Below, piece by piece: positions 1 to 9,718 of a stretch of DNA of 64,000 nucleotides; the stretch's first letter is position 1; each line of letters begins with the position of its first letter. Under the pieces are notes generated by a model that saw only the letters and a list, made by a program, of their open reading frames with translations, had not been told where the DNA came from and searched no databases. The position numbers and the translations under genes are program-made. This stretch comes from Vreelandella neptunia (lineage in GTDB: Bacteria; Pseudomonadota; Gammaproteobacteria; Pseudomonadales; Halomonadaceae): contig NZ_JAKVTW010000001.1 in assembly GCF_022489065.1 (NCBI RefSeq), positions 682,001 to 746,000 of the forward strand, given 5' to 3'.

Positions 1-1
1 C

Positions 2-364
2 GGCACCATCATGGGCGTGTCGCGTTATCTCAAAGAGCAAAACCAAGCGATTCAGATTGTTGGTCTGCAGCCTGCCGATGGTGCCAGTATTCCCGGAATA
101 CGACGCTGGCCAAAAGAGTACTTACCCGCCATTTTTGAAGCACCCCGGGTGGATGTCACTCTGGATATCGGCCAACAAGAGGCCGAAGAGCACATGCGTC
201 GTCTAGCTCGTGAAGAGGGCATTTTAGCCGGGGTCTCATCCGGGGGAAGTTTAGCGGGTGCGCTGCGTATTGCCGAGCAAACGGAAAATGCGGTCATTGT
301 GTTTATCGTCTGTGACCGTGGTGACCGCTATCTCTCCACTGGCCTATTCGCCCCAGGAGTATAA
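2..364 (+). CDS. cysM: Cysteine synthase B, C-terminal part (gene cut by window start)
   Basis: This is the last 120 codons of a PLP-dependent O-acetylserine sulfhydrylase, which makes cysteine from O-acetylserine and sulfide or thiosulfate in the cytoplasm. The frame is already open at base 2. Visible family marks are the GTIMG phosphate-binding turn at the start, the substrate-loop motif GVSSGGSLAGA (about residues 76-86 of the fragment) and the C-terminal run CDRGDRYLSTGLF, which is characteristic of CysM. The stop at 362-364 lies 2 bp before the rlmD start, so the two genes are probably co-transcribed. CysM rather than CysK is favoured by the RRWPKEYLP segment and by the cysM-rlmD-relA order seen in related bacteria. 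Confidence 0.93.
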   Translation, partial: GTIMGVSRYLKEQNQAIQIVGLQPADGASIPGIRRWPKEYLPAIFEAPRVDVTLDIGQQEAEEHMRRLAREEGILAGVSSGGSLAGALRIAEQTENAVIVFIVCDRGDRYLSTGLFAPGV

Positions 365-366
365 TC

Positions 367-1767
367 ATGGCCATGTTGGGAAAAAAGCGGCCACCCAGGC
401 CCGCGTCAGGTCATTCCGGCTTAGCAGGCACGCCCGGTGGCAAAACGCGGCCTACGGCCACGGATGATGCCTCGCCCTTGGTGATTGAGCGCTTAGCGCA
501 CGATGGCCGTGGCGTTGCGCACTCGGCCAACGGTAAAACGGTTTTTGTTGATCAGGCATTGCCCGGCGAGCAGGTCGAAGTGGCCGTTCATCTAACGCGC
601 AAACGTTTTGATGAAGCGCATATCAAGTCACTACTCACCACATCAGATCAACGCGTGACGCCACCTTGCCCGCATTTTGGCCACTGTGGCGGGTGTGGTC
701 TGCAGCATTTAAATGTCGATGCCCAGCGTGCTCATAAAAGAGAAGTGGTGCGCGATCTGTTTTCACGCCAGGGCATCACGCTAGGCGAGATCGGCTCGAT
801 CCAGGGTGACGATCAAGGCTATCGCCGCCGAGCACGGCTGGGCGTCAAGGTGGATAGCCAGGGTAATATCCGCCTTGGCTTCCGCGCCGCTCATAGCCAC
901 CGCTTGGTGGATATCGAGCGCTGCCCGGTGCTGGTGGATTCCCTGCAGCAGTTGCTAACCCCGCTGCGTGAATTACTTAAACGCTTAGAGGCGCCGCGCC
1001 TTGTCGGTCACATTGAATTACTAGCAACCGCGACGACCCAGGTAGTGCTGGTGCGCCAACTCAAAGAGCACCTTCAGGATGCCGAGCGCTGGCAGGCCTT
1101 CGCCCAGCACCAGCAGGTGGCGCTAGGCACTTGGTTGGGGCGTGAAACCCCCGTGCTGCACTGGCATGGCGCACCCCCGGCGTTGGAAGAGTCGCTGACG
1201 CTTGAAGGCCAACCTCCACTGAGTTTAAGTTTTGCCCCAGGCGATTTTTTACAGGTTAACGGTCAGGTAAATCAGCAAATGGTGGGGCAGGTCATGCAGT
1301 GGTTGACCCCGAAAACCGGGCAAAAAATGCTCGACCTATTTGCCGGTATCGGTAACTTCAGCCTGCCTATGGCGGCAGCGGGTGCTGAGGTGCATGCGGT
1401 GGAAGGGAACCCAGCCATGGTGGCGCGGATTGCCATTAATGCGCAGCGCAATCAGCTGATGGTAAGCGGCCAGCAGGCCGATTTAAGCGACGTAGCCAGT
1501 GTTAATGAATTGTTAATTGCTCATCGCGATAGTGATGCGCTGGTTCTCGACCCGCCACGCACTGGCGGTGAAGTGATTTGTCAGTCGTTGGCGCGACGCC
1601 CGGTGCCAAAGGTGGTCTATATTTCTTGTGACCCCGCAACGCTTGCCCGAGATGCGGCACATCTTGTGCATGCGGGTTACCGAATTACGCAAGTAGCAGT
1701 GGCGGATATGTTCCTTCACACTGCGCATATGGAAACGCTGATGCTGTTTGAAGCCGATGTAGGTTAA
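367..1767 (+). CDS. rlmD: 23S rRNA (uracil-1939-C5)-methyltransferase RlmD
   Basis: SAM-dependent enzyme making m5U1939 in 23S rRNA; 466 residues against about 433 in E. coli. A basic N-terminal extension (residues 1-30) precedes a TRAM RNA-binding domain (about 33-95). Four cysteines expected to bind a 4Fe-4S cluster are visible (C101, C107, C110, C186, in CPHFGHCGGC and ERCPVL). The Rossmann methyltransferase half carries LDLFAGIGNFSLP (SAM binding), LDPPRTGG, and SCDPATLARD with the catalytic cysteine. The ATG lies 2 bp after the cysM stop. Family assignment is strong; the exact target base is inferred from RlmD homology and the usual position next to relA. Confidence 0.95.
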   Translation: MAMLGKKRPPRPASGHSGLAGTPGGKTRPTATDDASPLVIERLAHDGRGVAHSANGKTVFVDQALPGEQVEVAVHLTRKRFDEAHIKSLLTTSDQRVTPPCPHFGHCGGCGLQHLNVDAQRAHKREVVRDLFSRQGITLGEIGSIQGDDQGYRRRARLGVKVDSQGNIRLGFRAAHSHRLVDIERCPVLVDSLQQLLTPLRELLKRLEAPRLVGHIELLATATTQVVLVRQLKEHLQDAERWQAFAQHQQVALGTWLGRETPVLHWHGAPPALEESLTLEGQPPLSLSFAPGDFLQVNGQVNQQMVGQVMQWLTPKTGQKMLDLFAGIGNFSLPMAAAGAEVHAVEGNPAMVARIAINAQRNQLMVSGQQADLSDVASVNELLIAHRDSDALVLDPPRTGGEVICQSLARRPVPKVVYISCDPATLARDAAHLVHAGYRITQVAVADMFLHTAHMETLMLFEADVG

Positions 1768-1854
1768 CTGCCGGGCTTTAAGCTCTGGCCCATCGCTTCA
1801 AACCACGGTGACGGCCGTGTGGAGACCGTCTCCCAGAAAGGATGATTGATTGTC

Positions 1855-4131
1855 ATGGTGAAAGTGCGTGAAAACCAGCCGCTAAACGCTAGCGGGCAGG
1901 TGGACATACAGCAATGGTTAACGCGCCTGCAAGAGGATGTGCGTCTACGTGATCCAGAGCGTTTAGTCGACGCTTGTGAGCTCGCTGAGAAGTTAGAGCT
2001 TGAAGCCCCGCGCACCCACCGCGTATGGCTATCGCCGGGCTCTAGCTTCCGCATGGGTCTGGAAATGGCGGATATTCTGGGGGAGTTAAAGCTAGACCAA
2101 GCGACGCTTGAGGCCGCCGTGCTTTACCGCGCGGTACGTGAAGGGTTGCTGAGCCTTGAGTCCGTGACAAAACGCTTTGGCGAAGAAGTGACGAGTCTTA
2201 TCGACGGCGTGCTGCAAATGGCTGCGATCAGCTACCCCTTGGCACCTGACCATGGCATGGGCCAGCACAACCAGCAGGAAAACCTGCGTAAGATGCTGGT
2301 GAATATGGTGGGCGATGTGCGCGTGGCGCTAATAAAGATTGCCGAACGCACCTGCGCACTACGCCAGGTAAAAGACGCTCCCCGGGAAAAAAGTTTACAG
2401 GTTGCCAGAGAAGTTGCCGATATTTACGCGCCGCTGGCACACCGCCTGGGTATTGGACAGCTTAAGTGGGAACTGGAAGACCTATCGTTTCGTTACTTGC
2501 ATGAAGATGAGTACAAGGCGATTGCCAAGCTGTTGGCGGAGAAGCGTCTTGACCGCGACCGCTATATTCATGATGTGGTGGAAACCATCAAGGGCTTGAT
2601 GGAAGCCCAGCATATCCATCGCTACGACGTGGATGGTCGGGCCAAGCATATCTACTCGATCTGGCGCAAAATGAAGCGTAAGCGGATCGATTTTTCGCAA
2701 GTTCATGATGTTCGCGCAGTACGTATCCTAGTGCCCGAAGTCGCCGACTGCTACACCGTGCTGGGGATTATTCACTCTCGTTGGCACCACGTGCCGAATG
2801 AGTTCGATGACTACATCGCCAACCCCAAAAAGAATGGCTATCAGTCACTGCACACCGCCGTGATGGGGCCTGAAAACAAGGTGCTCGAAATCCAGATCCG
2901 CACCTTTGCCATGCACGATGAGGCAGAGCTGGGCGTTTGTGCTCACTGGCGCTACAAAGGTCATGATACCAACGCCAAAAGCCGTAGCTATGAAGAGAAA
3001 ATCGCCTGGCTGCGTCAGGTATTGGAGTGGCAGGATGAAGTGGGCGGTTTTGGGGACCTGCGAGAAGGGCTCTCCAGTGATGTGGCGCCTGACCGTATCT
3101 ATGTGTTTACCCCCGATGGTCATGTTATCGATTTGCCACGCATTGCCACCCCTATCGATTTTGCCTACCGGGTGCATACCGAAATTGGCCACCGCTGCCG
3201 GGGTGCCAAGATAAATGGGCGCATTGTGCCGCTCACTTACAAGCTTAAAACGGGTCAGCAGATTGAGATTCTGACCGCCACCAAAGGCGGGCCAAGCCGC
3301 GACTGGTTAAACCCCAGCTTAGGCTATGTGCGCACTTCCCGGGCGCGGGCCAAAATCCAGGCATGGTTTAAGCACCAGGCACGGGATCAAAACCTGGATG
3401 AGGGGCGGGTGCTGTTTGACCGCGAGATGCGCCGCCTGGATGTCGAAGGGCTCGACCTGCCCAAGCTGGCGAAGGCAGTTAACTACCTCAACGCTGACGA
3501 TATGTACGCGGCCATTGGAGCAGGCGACCTGCGTATTGGTCAGGTGTTGCACCAGGCCCAGCAACTGTTTGGTGAAACCGACGATCAGGAGCAGTTAGAC
3601 CGTCTGCTGGCCAAACCTAAACGCCAATCCAGTAAAGCCACGAAAAGCGATATCACGGTGCTTGGCGTGGGTAACTTGAAAACCAGCATGGCGAACTGCT
3701 GCCGTCCGGTGCCCGGCGAACCGATTATCGGCTTTATTACCCAAGGGCGTGGCGTTACCGTACACCGTCAAGACTGCGCCAATATTTTGCAACTGCGCCT
3801 GGACGAACCCCAGCGCATTATCGAGGTAGAGTGGGGCGAACGCGCCCAGACGCGCTATCCGGTGACCATCGAGATTCAAGCCTGGGATCGCTCAGGACTG
3901 CTGCGCGATGTCACGGGGCTGCTCGGTAATGAAAAAGTCAACGTACTCGCGGTGAATACATTAACCGATACCGATGAAGGCATCGCCCGCCTACGTATCA
4001 CGCTTGAGGTCGACGGCCTTGAATCTCTGGGGCGGCTATTTTCCCGTATTCAGCAGTTGCCCAATGTCACCGAAGTGCGCCGTCTGCGCAATGCCGATCC
4101 GGATCAACAAGCTCGTAAGAGAGGAGCATAA
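1855..4131 (+). CDS. relA: (p)ppGpp synthetase I (GTP pyrophosphokinase) RelA
   Basis: Ribosome-associated stringent-response enzyme that makes pppGpp/ppGpp from ATP and GTP or GDP. Domains in order: an N-terminal pseudo-hydrolase domain lacking the HD pair (ALYRAVREGLL where SpoT has HD residues), a synthetase domain (about residues 240-400) with the RelA-type acidic EFDD motif followed by YQSLHT and HWRYK, a TGS domain (about 405-470), a conserved-cysteine region (NCCRPVPG near 612) and a C-terminal ACT domain. A TTG at 1846 is in frame, but the ATG at 1855 (MVKVREN) is 12 bp after AAAGGA and matches the usual RelA N-terminus, giving 758 residues. The stop overlaps the mazG start by one base (TAATG). 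Confidence 0.96.
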   Translation: MVKVRENQPLNASGQVDIQQWLTRLQEDVRLRDPERLVDACELAEKLELEAPRTHRVWLSPGSSFRMGLEMADILGELKLDQATLEAAVLYRAVREGLLSLESVTKRFGEEVTSLIDGVLQMAAISYPLAPDHGMGQHNQQENLRKMLVNMVGDVRVALIKIAERTCALRQVKDAPREKSLQVAREVADIYAPLAHRLGIGQLKWELEDLSFRYLHEDEYKAIAKLLAEKRLDRDRYIHDVVETIKGLMEAQHIHRYDVDGRAKHIYSIWRKMKRKRIDFSQVHDVRAVRILVPEVADCYTVLGIIHSRWHHVPNEFDDYIANPKKNGYQSLHTAVMGPENKVLEIQIRTFAMHDEAELGVCAHWRYKGHDTNAKSRSYEEKIAWLRQVLEWQDEVGGFGDLREGLSSDVAPDRIYVFTPDGHVIDLPRIATPIDFAYRVHTEIGHRCRGAKINGRIVPLTYKLKTGQQIEILTATKGGPSRDWLNPSLGYVRTSRARAKIQAWFKHQARDQNLDEGRVLFDREMRRLDVEGLDLPKLAKAVNYLNADDMYAAIGAGDLRIGQVLHQAQQLFGETDDQEQLDRLLAKPKRQSSKATKSDITVLGVGNLKTSMANCCRPVPGEPIIGFITQGRGVTVHRQDCANILQLRLDEPQRIIEVEWGERAQTRYPVTIEIQAWDRSGLLRDVTGLLGNEKVNVLAVNTLTDTDEGIARLRITLEVDGLESLGRLFSRIQQLPNVTEVRRLRNADPDQQARKRGA

Positions 4132-4970
4132 TGCGCTATGGCATGGACGATCTGCTGACCCTGATGCAAGTGCTGCGTGACGCCGAGCAGGGCTGCCCAT
4201 GGGACTTACAGCAAGACTGGGACAGCATTGTGCCCCATACGCTGGAAGAGGCCTACGAGGTTGCCGATGCCATTGAGCGTCGCGCCTTTGACGAGTTGCC
4301 TGGTGAGCTGGGTGATCTGCTCTTTCAGGTTGTCTACTACGCTCAGTTTGGTGCCGAAGAGCGGCGCTTCGATTTTGACGATATTGTCGATACGCTGACC
4401 GCAAAAATGCTGCGTCGTCATCCGCACGTGTTCCCGGCTGGCACCCTGAGCTCGCGCCGCCCGCCTGGAGTGAGTGCCGAAGAGTTGCAAATCCAGCAGG
4501 TGAATAGTCGCTGGGAGTCGCTAAAAGAGGAAGAGAGAGCCGAACGAACGGTCGCTACGCCGTCGGTTTTAGACGATGTACCACGCACGCTGCCAGCGCT
4601 CAGCCGGGCTGCCAAACTATCGAAACGCGCAGCACGGGTAGGCTTTGACTGGCCAGACGCCAAGGGCGTGATAGCGAAAATTCGCGAAGAGTTGGCCGAG
4701 GTCGAGGAGGCGCTCGCCGCCGGTGATCAACAGCATGCTCAAGAGGAAGTAGGCGACCTGCTATTTGCGGTGACCAATCTTGCCCGCACATTGAACGCTG
4801 ACCCAGAGCAGTGCCTGCGGGGGACTAATGCCAAATTTGAACGCCGCTTTCGCTACGTCGAAGGCGAGCTTAACGCTGCCCAGCGACCGCTGGCGGAGGC
4901 CTCGTTAGACGAAATGGAAGCCCACTGGCAGGCAGCCAAAGCAGAAGAAAAACAATCTACCCATTCCTGA
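4131..4970 (+). CDS. mazG: Nucleoside triphosphate pyrophosphohydrolase MazG
   Basis: House-cleaning enzyme that hydrolyses NTPs and dNTPs to the monophosphate and pyrophosphate; 279 residues, close to the E. coli length (263). Two MazG folds are visible. The N-terminal copy has CPWDLQQDW, EEAYEVADAI and ELGDLLFQVVYYA. The C-terminal catalytic copy has REELAEVEEAL and EEVGDLLFAVTNLAR, with the acidic metal ligands. The start overlaps the relA stop by one base and has GAGAGGAG just upstream, so translation is probably coupled. The relA-mazG pairing is common, and MazG has been linked to limiting ppGpp toxicity in E. coli. Confidence 0.94.
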   Translation: MRYGMDDLLTLMQVLRDAEQGCPWDLQQDWDSIVPHTLEEAYEVADAIERRAFDELPGELGDLLFQVVYYAQFGAEERRFDFDDIVDTLTAKMLRRHPHVFPAGTLSSRRPPGVSAEELQIQQVNSRWESLKEEERAERTVATPSVLDDVPRTLPALSRAAKLSKRAARVGFDWPDAKGVIAKIREELAEVEEALAAGDQQHAQEEVGDLLFAVTNLARTLNADPEQCLRGTNAKFERRFRYVEGELNAAQRPLAEASLDEMEAHWQAAKAEEKQSTHS

Positions 4971-5008
4971 TCTGATAATTATGCGACCCCTGCAAGGAGG
5001 CCATGCCA

Positions 5009-7657
5009 ATGAGTCACGACCTACACGAATCTCTGCGCGATAACGTGCGTATTCTGGGCGATAGCCTGGGGCGTACCATTGCCGATGATTTGGGCCAAGC
5101 ATTTGTCGATAAAATTGAAACCATTCGCGCTCACGCCAAGCGCGGACGCCAAGGCGATTCACTGCAACAGCGCGAACTGATTGAATACCTTCGTCAACTT
5201 CCTGAGCGTGACCTGCTGCCAGTAACGCGGGCATTCAACCAGTTTTTAAACCTCGCCAACATTGCTGAACAGCACTACCGGGCACGTTTTCGCCGCGTTG
5301 AAGATTACAAACCGGGCTCCCAGCCGGTGCTTGGTGAGTTGCTTAAGCGTGCACAGCAGGCGGGTAATTCGCCACGCAAGTTAGTTGAAACCCTTGCCAA
5401 TATGCGTGTGGAGCTGGTGCTTACCGCGCATCCGACCGAAGTTATCCGGCGCACGCTGATTCAAAAATATGACGCCATTGATGAGTGCCTAACGGCCATT
5501 GAAAGCTCAGACGATTACCCTGAGCGCGGTACGCGTGCCCAGGGGCGCCTGGAAGAGCTGATTAGCCAGGCGTGGCATACCGACGAAATTCGTCACGAGC
5601 GGCCCACACCGGTGGATGAAGCCAAGTGGGGCTTTGCGGTGATTGAAAACTCGCTGTGGCAGGCCGTGCCGGATTTCCACCGGGATTTGGATAACCTGCT
5701 GCTGGAAACCGCCGGTGAGCGCCTGCCGTTGGATGCGGCGCCAATACGCTACGCCTCCTGGATGGGCGGTGATCGCGATGGCAATCCCAATGTGACCGCA
5801 CGAGTTACTCGTGAAGTGCTGCTGCTGGGCCGTTGGATGGCCGCCGATCTCTACCTGCGCGACCTTGAGCAGTTGAAAACCGAGCTCTCCATGTGGAAAG
5901 CCAATAGTGCGCTCAAAGCCGAGGCGGGCGATGTCACAGAGCCCTACCGTGAAGTGCTCAAACGTCTGCTGTCGAGGATGGAGTCGACCCGTGATTGGGC
6001 TAAAGCAGAGCTTGAAGGGCGTAACTACGATGGCGGGCCGATTATCGAAACCCGTGATCAACTCTACTCACCGCTGCTCGCTTGCTACCGCTCTCTATGC
6101 GATGTGGGGCTCGATACGATCGCTAATGGCGCGCTGCTGGATACCCTGCGCCGGGTTGCCGTCTTTGGCGTCACGCTAACCAAGCTCGATCTGCGCCAAG
6201 AGGCCAGCCGCCATGCCCAGGTCATAGAAGAGCTGACCAGCACACTAGGTCTTGGCCACTACCGCGAGTGGAACGAAGCGCAGCGGCAGGAATTTCTGCT
6301 CACCGAGTTAGCCTCGCGGCGCCCACTGATTCCCCGCCGCTGGGAGTGCTCCGCCGAGTCACGTGAAGTGCTGGATACCTTCAAAGTCATTGCCCAGGAG
6401 CACTCTGAAGCGCTGGGGACGTATATTATTTCCATGGCTGCTCAGCCATCGGATGTACTCACCGTGGCACTACTGATGAAAGAGGTGGGTGGCCAAGTCA
6501 CGCTACCGATCGCGCCGCTGTTTGAAACCCTTAACGATTTGGATCACGCAGGCGCAGTGGTAGACCAGTTACTGGCGATACCGGGCTACCGTTCGCTGAT
6601 TGATGACCGCCAGGAAGTCATGATCGGTTACTCCGACTCAGCCAAGGATGCCGGTCAGTTGGCCGCCGCCTGGGCGCAGTACCGCGCCCAGGAGTCGTTA
6701 GTGAATGTGTGTAACCGCCACGGCGTTGATTTGACCCTGTTCCACGGCCGCGGTGGCACCGTTGGCCGTGGGGGTGGTCCGGCCCACGCTGCGATTCTGT
6801 CTCAGCCTCCCGGTTCGGTAAACGGCAGCCTTCGGGTGACCGAGCAGGGGGAGATGATCCGCTTCAAGTTTGGCCAGCCGGATATTGCGCTGCGCTCAAT
6901 GGAAATTTATGCCTGTGCGGTGTTGGAAGCCACGCTGCTGCCGCCACGGGCGCCAGAGCCGCACTGGCGTGAAGAGATGGATCAGCTCGCCAAAGTGGCT
7001 CATGGCGCTTACGTTGGCGTGGTGCGAGAAGACCCTGATTTTGTCCCTTACTTCCGGGCGGTCACACCGGAAGGGGCACTTGGGCGATTGCCGCTGGGTT
7101 CACGCCCCACCAAGCGCCGTCAGGATGGTGGGGTTGAAACCCTGCGCGCTATTCCCTGGATATTTGCCTGGACCCAGATTCGCTTAATGCTACCCGCGTG
7201 GCTGGGCAGCGGCGAAGCCTTCACAACGCGCTTAGAGCAACCCGGTGGGCGAGAAGTGCTGCAGGAGATGCGCAATGATTGGCCCTTCTTCGGCACCTAT
7301 CTAGACATGCTTGAGATGCTGCTAGCCAAGGCCGATGTGGCGATTGCCGCTTATTATGAGCACCGCTTAGTCGACGAGCCATCGCTTAAGGCACTGGGGA
7401 AAAAATTGCGTGAACGCTTTGGGCGTTTGGAAGATGCAGTGCTGGATATCTTGCAGCAGGAGAAGCTGCTGGAGAACACGCCACTGATTCGCCAAGCGAT
7501 TGATGTTCGCAACCCCTACATCGATCCATTGCACGGGCTTCAGGCGGAGTTGCTCCAGCGTAACCGCGACGCCGATGGTGCTATTAGCCCGGATCTTTCT
7601 CGTGCATTGATGGTGACCATGGCGGGGATCGCCGCGGGTCTGCGTAACACTGGCTAG
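5009..7657 (+). CDS. ppc: Phosphoenolpyruvate carboxylase
   Basis: Anaplerotic enzyme converting PEP and bicarbonate to oxaloacetate and phosphate; 882 residues, standard for the family. The catalytic His motif LTAHPTEVIRRT is at about residue 140, the glycine-rich loop GRGGTVGRGGGPAH at about 590, YSDSAKDAGQLAA just before it, GEMIRFKFG after it, and the invariant C-terminal NTG ends the protein. Two in-frame ATGs exist (5003 and 5009). The second is preferred because AAGGAGG ends at 5000, giving 8 bp spacing, and because MSHDLHESLRDNV is the usual N-terminus. The gene appears to stand alone with its own ribosome site. Confidence 0.97.
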   Translation: MSHDLHESLRDNVRILGDSLGRTIADDLGQAFVDKIETIRAHAKRGRQGDSLQQRELIEYLRQLPERDLLPVTRAFNQFLNLANIAEQHYRARFRRVEDYKPGSQPVLGELLKRAQQAGNSPRKLVETLANMRVELVLTAHPTEVIRRTLIQKYDAIDECLTAIESSDDYPERGTRAQGRLEELISQAWHTDEIRHERPTPVDEAKWGFAVIENSLWQAVPDFHRDLDNLLLETAGERLPLDAAPIRYASWMGGDRDGNPNVTARVTREVLLLGRWMAADLYLRDLEQLKTELSMWKANSALKAEAGDVTEPYREVLKRLLSRMESTRDWAKAELEGRNYDGGPIIETRDQLYSPLLACYRSLCDVGLDTIANGALLDTLRRVAVFGVTLTKLDLRQEASRHAQVIEELTSTLGLGHYREWNEAQRQEFLLTELASRRPLIPRRWECSAESREVLDTFKVIAQEHSEALGTYIISMAAQPSDVLTVALLMKEVGGQVTLPIAPLFETLNDLDHAGAVVDQLLAIPGYRSLIDDRQEVMIGYSDSAKDAGQLAAAWAQYRAQESLVNVCNRHGVDLTLFHGRGGTVGRGGGPAHAAILSQPPGSVNGSLRVTEQGEMIRFKFGQPDIALRSMEIYACAVLEATLLPPRAPEPHWREEMDQLAKVAHGAYVGVVREDPDFVPYFRAVTPEGALGRLPLGSRPTKRRQDGGVETLRAIPWIFAWTQIRLMLPAWLGSGEAFTTRLEQPGGREVLQEMRNDWPFFGTYLDMLEMLLAKADVAIAAYYEHRLVDEPSLKALGKKLRERFGRLEDAVLDILQQEKLLENTPLIRQAIDVRNPYIDPLHGLQAELLQRNRDADGAISPDLSRALMVTMAGIAAGLRNTG

Positions 7658-7700
7658 GCAACACCGGCTAGTTTTTAAATATGCCAAGAAGGAGGTGTCG

Positions 7701-8246
7701 ATGTCCTCAGATGCTCAATCAGTAATCGACTTTTGGTTTGAAGCGTTGACGCCTGCTCAATGGTTTAAAAAAGACCCTGAGAAGGATCGTACGATCTTAG
7801 CGCGGTTTGGCGAACTGCATGCCAAGGCGGCACAGTGCGAGTGTTATACGTGGCGGAAAACGGCCCAGGGGCGGCTTGCTGAAATCATTGTGCTGGATCA
7901 GTTCTCGCGCAATATCTACCGTGATGATGCCCGCGCTTTCTCCACGGATGCCCTAGCGCTGGCGCTCGCCCAGGAGGCAGTAGCCGCCGGTGCAGACGTT
8001 GAGCTGAGCAGTCAACAACGCGTTTTCCTCTATATGCCCTATATGCACAGCGAATCCGCAGCCATTCATGAGCTGGCGATGCAGCTGTTTGACCAGCCGG
8101 GTTTAGAGGAGAACCACGCTTTTGAAGTGCGCCATAAGGCAATCATCGATCGCTTCGGGCGTTACCCGCACCGCAATGCAGTGTTGGCACGAAATTCTAC
8201 CGACGAAGAGCTAGCGTTTTTAAAGCAGCCCGGCTCCTCTTTTTAA
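7701..8246 (+). CDS. DUF924 family protein
   Basis: A 181-residue protein of the DUF924 family, of unknown biochemical role and predicted to be an all-helical TPR-like fold. Hallmarks are [15 protein letters not shown] at the N-terminus, [19 protein letters not shown] in the middle and the C-terminal [14 protein letters not shown], all strongly conserved in the family. A GTG at 7695 is in frame, but the AAGGAGG at 7689-7695 fits the ATG at 7701. It follows ppc by 43 bp and could share its transcript. No signal peptide or membrane segment is seen, so it is probably cytoplasmic. Confidence 0.9.
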   Translation: MSSDAQSVIDFWFEALTPAQWFKKDPEKDRTILARFGELHAKAAQCECYTWRKTAQGRLAEIIVLDQFSRNIYRDDARAFSTDALALALAQEAVAAGADVELSSQQRVFLYMPYMHSESAAIHELAMQLFDQPGLEENHAFEVRHKAIIDRFGRYPHRNAVLARNSTDEELAFLKQPGSSF

Positions 8247-8281
8247 CGTTTTGTTCACTCCTTTTAGCCACATGGCGTTTT

Positions 8282-9361
8282 ATGTCGTTACGAAAATCTA
8301 CCCGTATTAATAAATACATTAGTGAAAGTGGCATGTGCTCGCGCCGAGAAGCCGATCGCTTTGTGGAGCAGGGCAACGTGTGGATTAATGGCCGCCGTGC
8401 CACTACTGGCGATCAGGTGGTAGCGGGAGACTTGGTTAAAGTTAACGGTCAGGAGATCGAGCCTCAGGAAGAGGAAGACTTAGTGCTTATCGCGCTGAAT
8501 AAGCCGGTGGGGATTGTGAGTACTACCGAGTCCAGCGAGAAAGACAATATCGTTGAGTTTGTGAAGCATGGAGTGCGTATTTTCCCCATTGGGCGGCTCG
8601 ACAAAGACTCTCAAGGGTTAATATTTTTAACCAACAACGGCGATCTGGTTAATAAAATTCTACGCGCCAATAACAACCACGAAAAAGAGTATCAGGTGAC
8701 GGTGAACAAGCCGATCACCGATGAGTTTATCGACGGCATGCAGAGCGGCGTGCCGATTCTTGGCAAGGTGACCAAGCGATGCAAGGTGCAAAAAGAGTCC
8801 ACCTTTGTGTTCACCATCACCTTAGTGCAGGGGCTGAACCGCCAGATTCGTCGCATGTGCGAATACTTCGGTTATGAGGTCACGCAGCTGATTCGCACCC
8901 GCATTATGAATGTACCGCTTAAAGGGCTAGCCCTGGGTGATTGGCGCGATCTCACTCCTAAAGAGATCGACACCATTATTGAGCTGACCGAACGCTCAGA
9001 GGCGGCGCCAGAGAAGAAACGACAACCGAAACCTGAAAGACCCAACTACAGCGCAGGTTCAGGCGCTGGGAAGGGAAAACCGGCGGCAAAAGGGCGCCAG
9101 AAACCGGCAAAAGCGGGTGCAAGTGCTGGCGGCGCCAAATCCGCTGGGGCTAAACCACTTCCCAAAGGTAAAAAAGCCGCCAGCGGAAAAGTCAGTACCG
9201 GACCAAAAGGCAGTGCGCCGGGCAAACCTGGTGCTAAAGGTAAACCTGGAGTGAAAGGCAAGCCCAGCACCTTAGGCAAGGCCGGAGGTAAACCGGCTGG
9301 AAAGGGTCGCGTTGGTCGAGGTAAGCCCATCGGAGGTAAGCCTTCACCACGGCGCAAGTAG
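8282..9361 (+). CDS. rluF: RluF-like 23S rRNA pseudouridine synthase with long basic tail
   Basis: RsuA/RluB/E/F-family enzyme that isomerises uridine to pseudouridine in rRNA. It starts with an S4 RNA-binding domain ([24 protein letters not shown], residues about 8-31). The catalytic motif is [15 protein letters not shown] with the active-site Asp, followed by [17 protein letters not shown], which matches RluF (U2604) better than RluB or RsuA. The enzyme core ends near residue 240. The last 115 residues are low complexity, rich in Lys, Gly, Pro and Ala with [14 protein letters not shown] triplets, probably an RNA-contacting extension. No strong Shine-Dalgarno is visible before the ATG. Confidence 0.87.
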   Translation: MSLRKSTRINKYISESGMCSRREADRFVEQGNVWINGRRATTGDQVVAGDLVKVNGQEIEPQEEEDLVLIALNKPVGIVSTTESSEKDNIVEFVKHGVRIFPIGRLDKDSQGLIFLTNNGDLVNKILRANNNHEKEYQVTVNKPITDEFIDGMQSGVPILGKVTKRCKVQKESTFVFTITLVQGLNRQIRRMCEYFGYEVTQLIRTRIMNVPLKGLALGDWRDLTPKEIDTIIELTERSEAAPEKKRQPKPERPNYSAGSGAGKGKPAAKGRQKPAKAGASAGGAKSAGAKPLPKGKKAASGKVSTGPKGSAPGKPGAKGKPGVKGKPSTLGKAGGKPAGKGRVGRGKPIGGKPSPRRK

Positions 9362-9423
9362 CAACTAAATAAGTAGTGACCTAACCAGTGACACCCTAAA
9401 ACCTACTTCCACTATCACCTCTT

Positions 9424-9714
9424 TTGAGTGCATCAATATTGATCCTAATAGCCGCTTATTACGCTGTGGTCAGCGTTATTGCTTATGTTGTTTATGCGAT
9501 TGATAAAAAGGCGGCTATCAAACAGCGTCAACGAGTGAGCGAAAAATCGTTACACCTTCTCTCATTGGTGGGTGGGTGGCCAGGTGCCTGGATTGCACAA
9601 CAACGCCTGCGTCATAAAACGCAGAAAACTGCCTTTAAAGTCGTGTATTGGCTGACGGTCGTCATAAATCTGGCGTGCTTACTCGGCTTAACTCTCTACC
9701 CTTACGAGGGATGA
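9424..9714 (+). CDS. DUF1294 family small membrane protein
   Basis: A 96-residue protein matching the DUF1294 family: YAIDKKAAIKQRQRVSEKSLHLLSL, then GGWPGAWIAQQRLRHKT and a closing hydrophobic segment. Two membrane helices are likely (about residues 3-23 and 73-92) with a basic loop between them. The frame opens at a TTG (9424); no in-frame ATG lies near the conserved N-terminus, and no good Shine-Dalgarno is seen, so expression may be low. It ends 4 bp before the Kef antiporter start and is likely co-transcribed with it. Function is unknown. Confidence 0.8.
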   Translation: MSASILILIAAYYAVVSVIAYVVYAIDKKAAIKQRQRVSEKSLHLLSLVGGWPGAWIAQQRLRHKTQKTAFKVVYWLTVVINLACLLGLTLYPYEG

Positions 9715-9718
9715 AACA

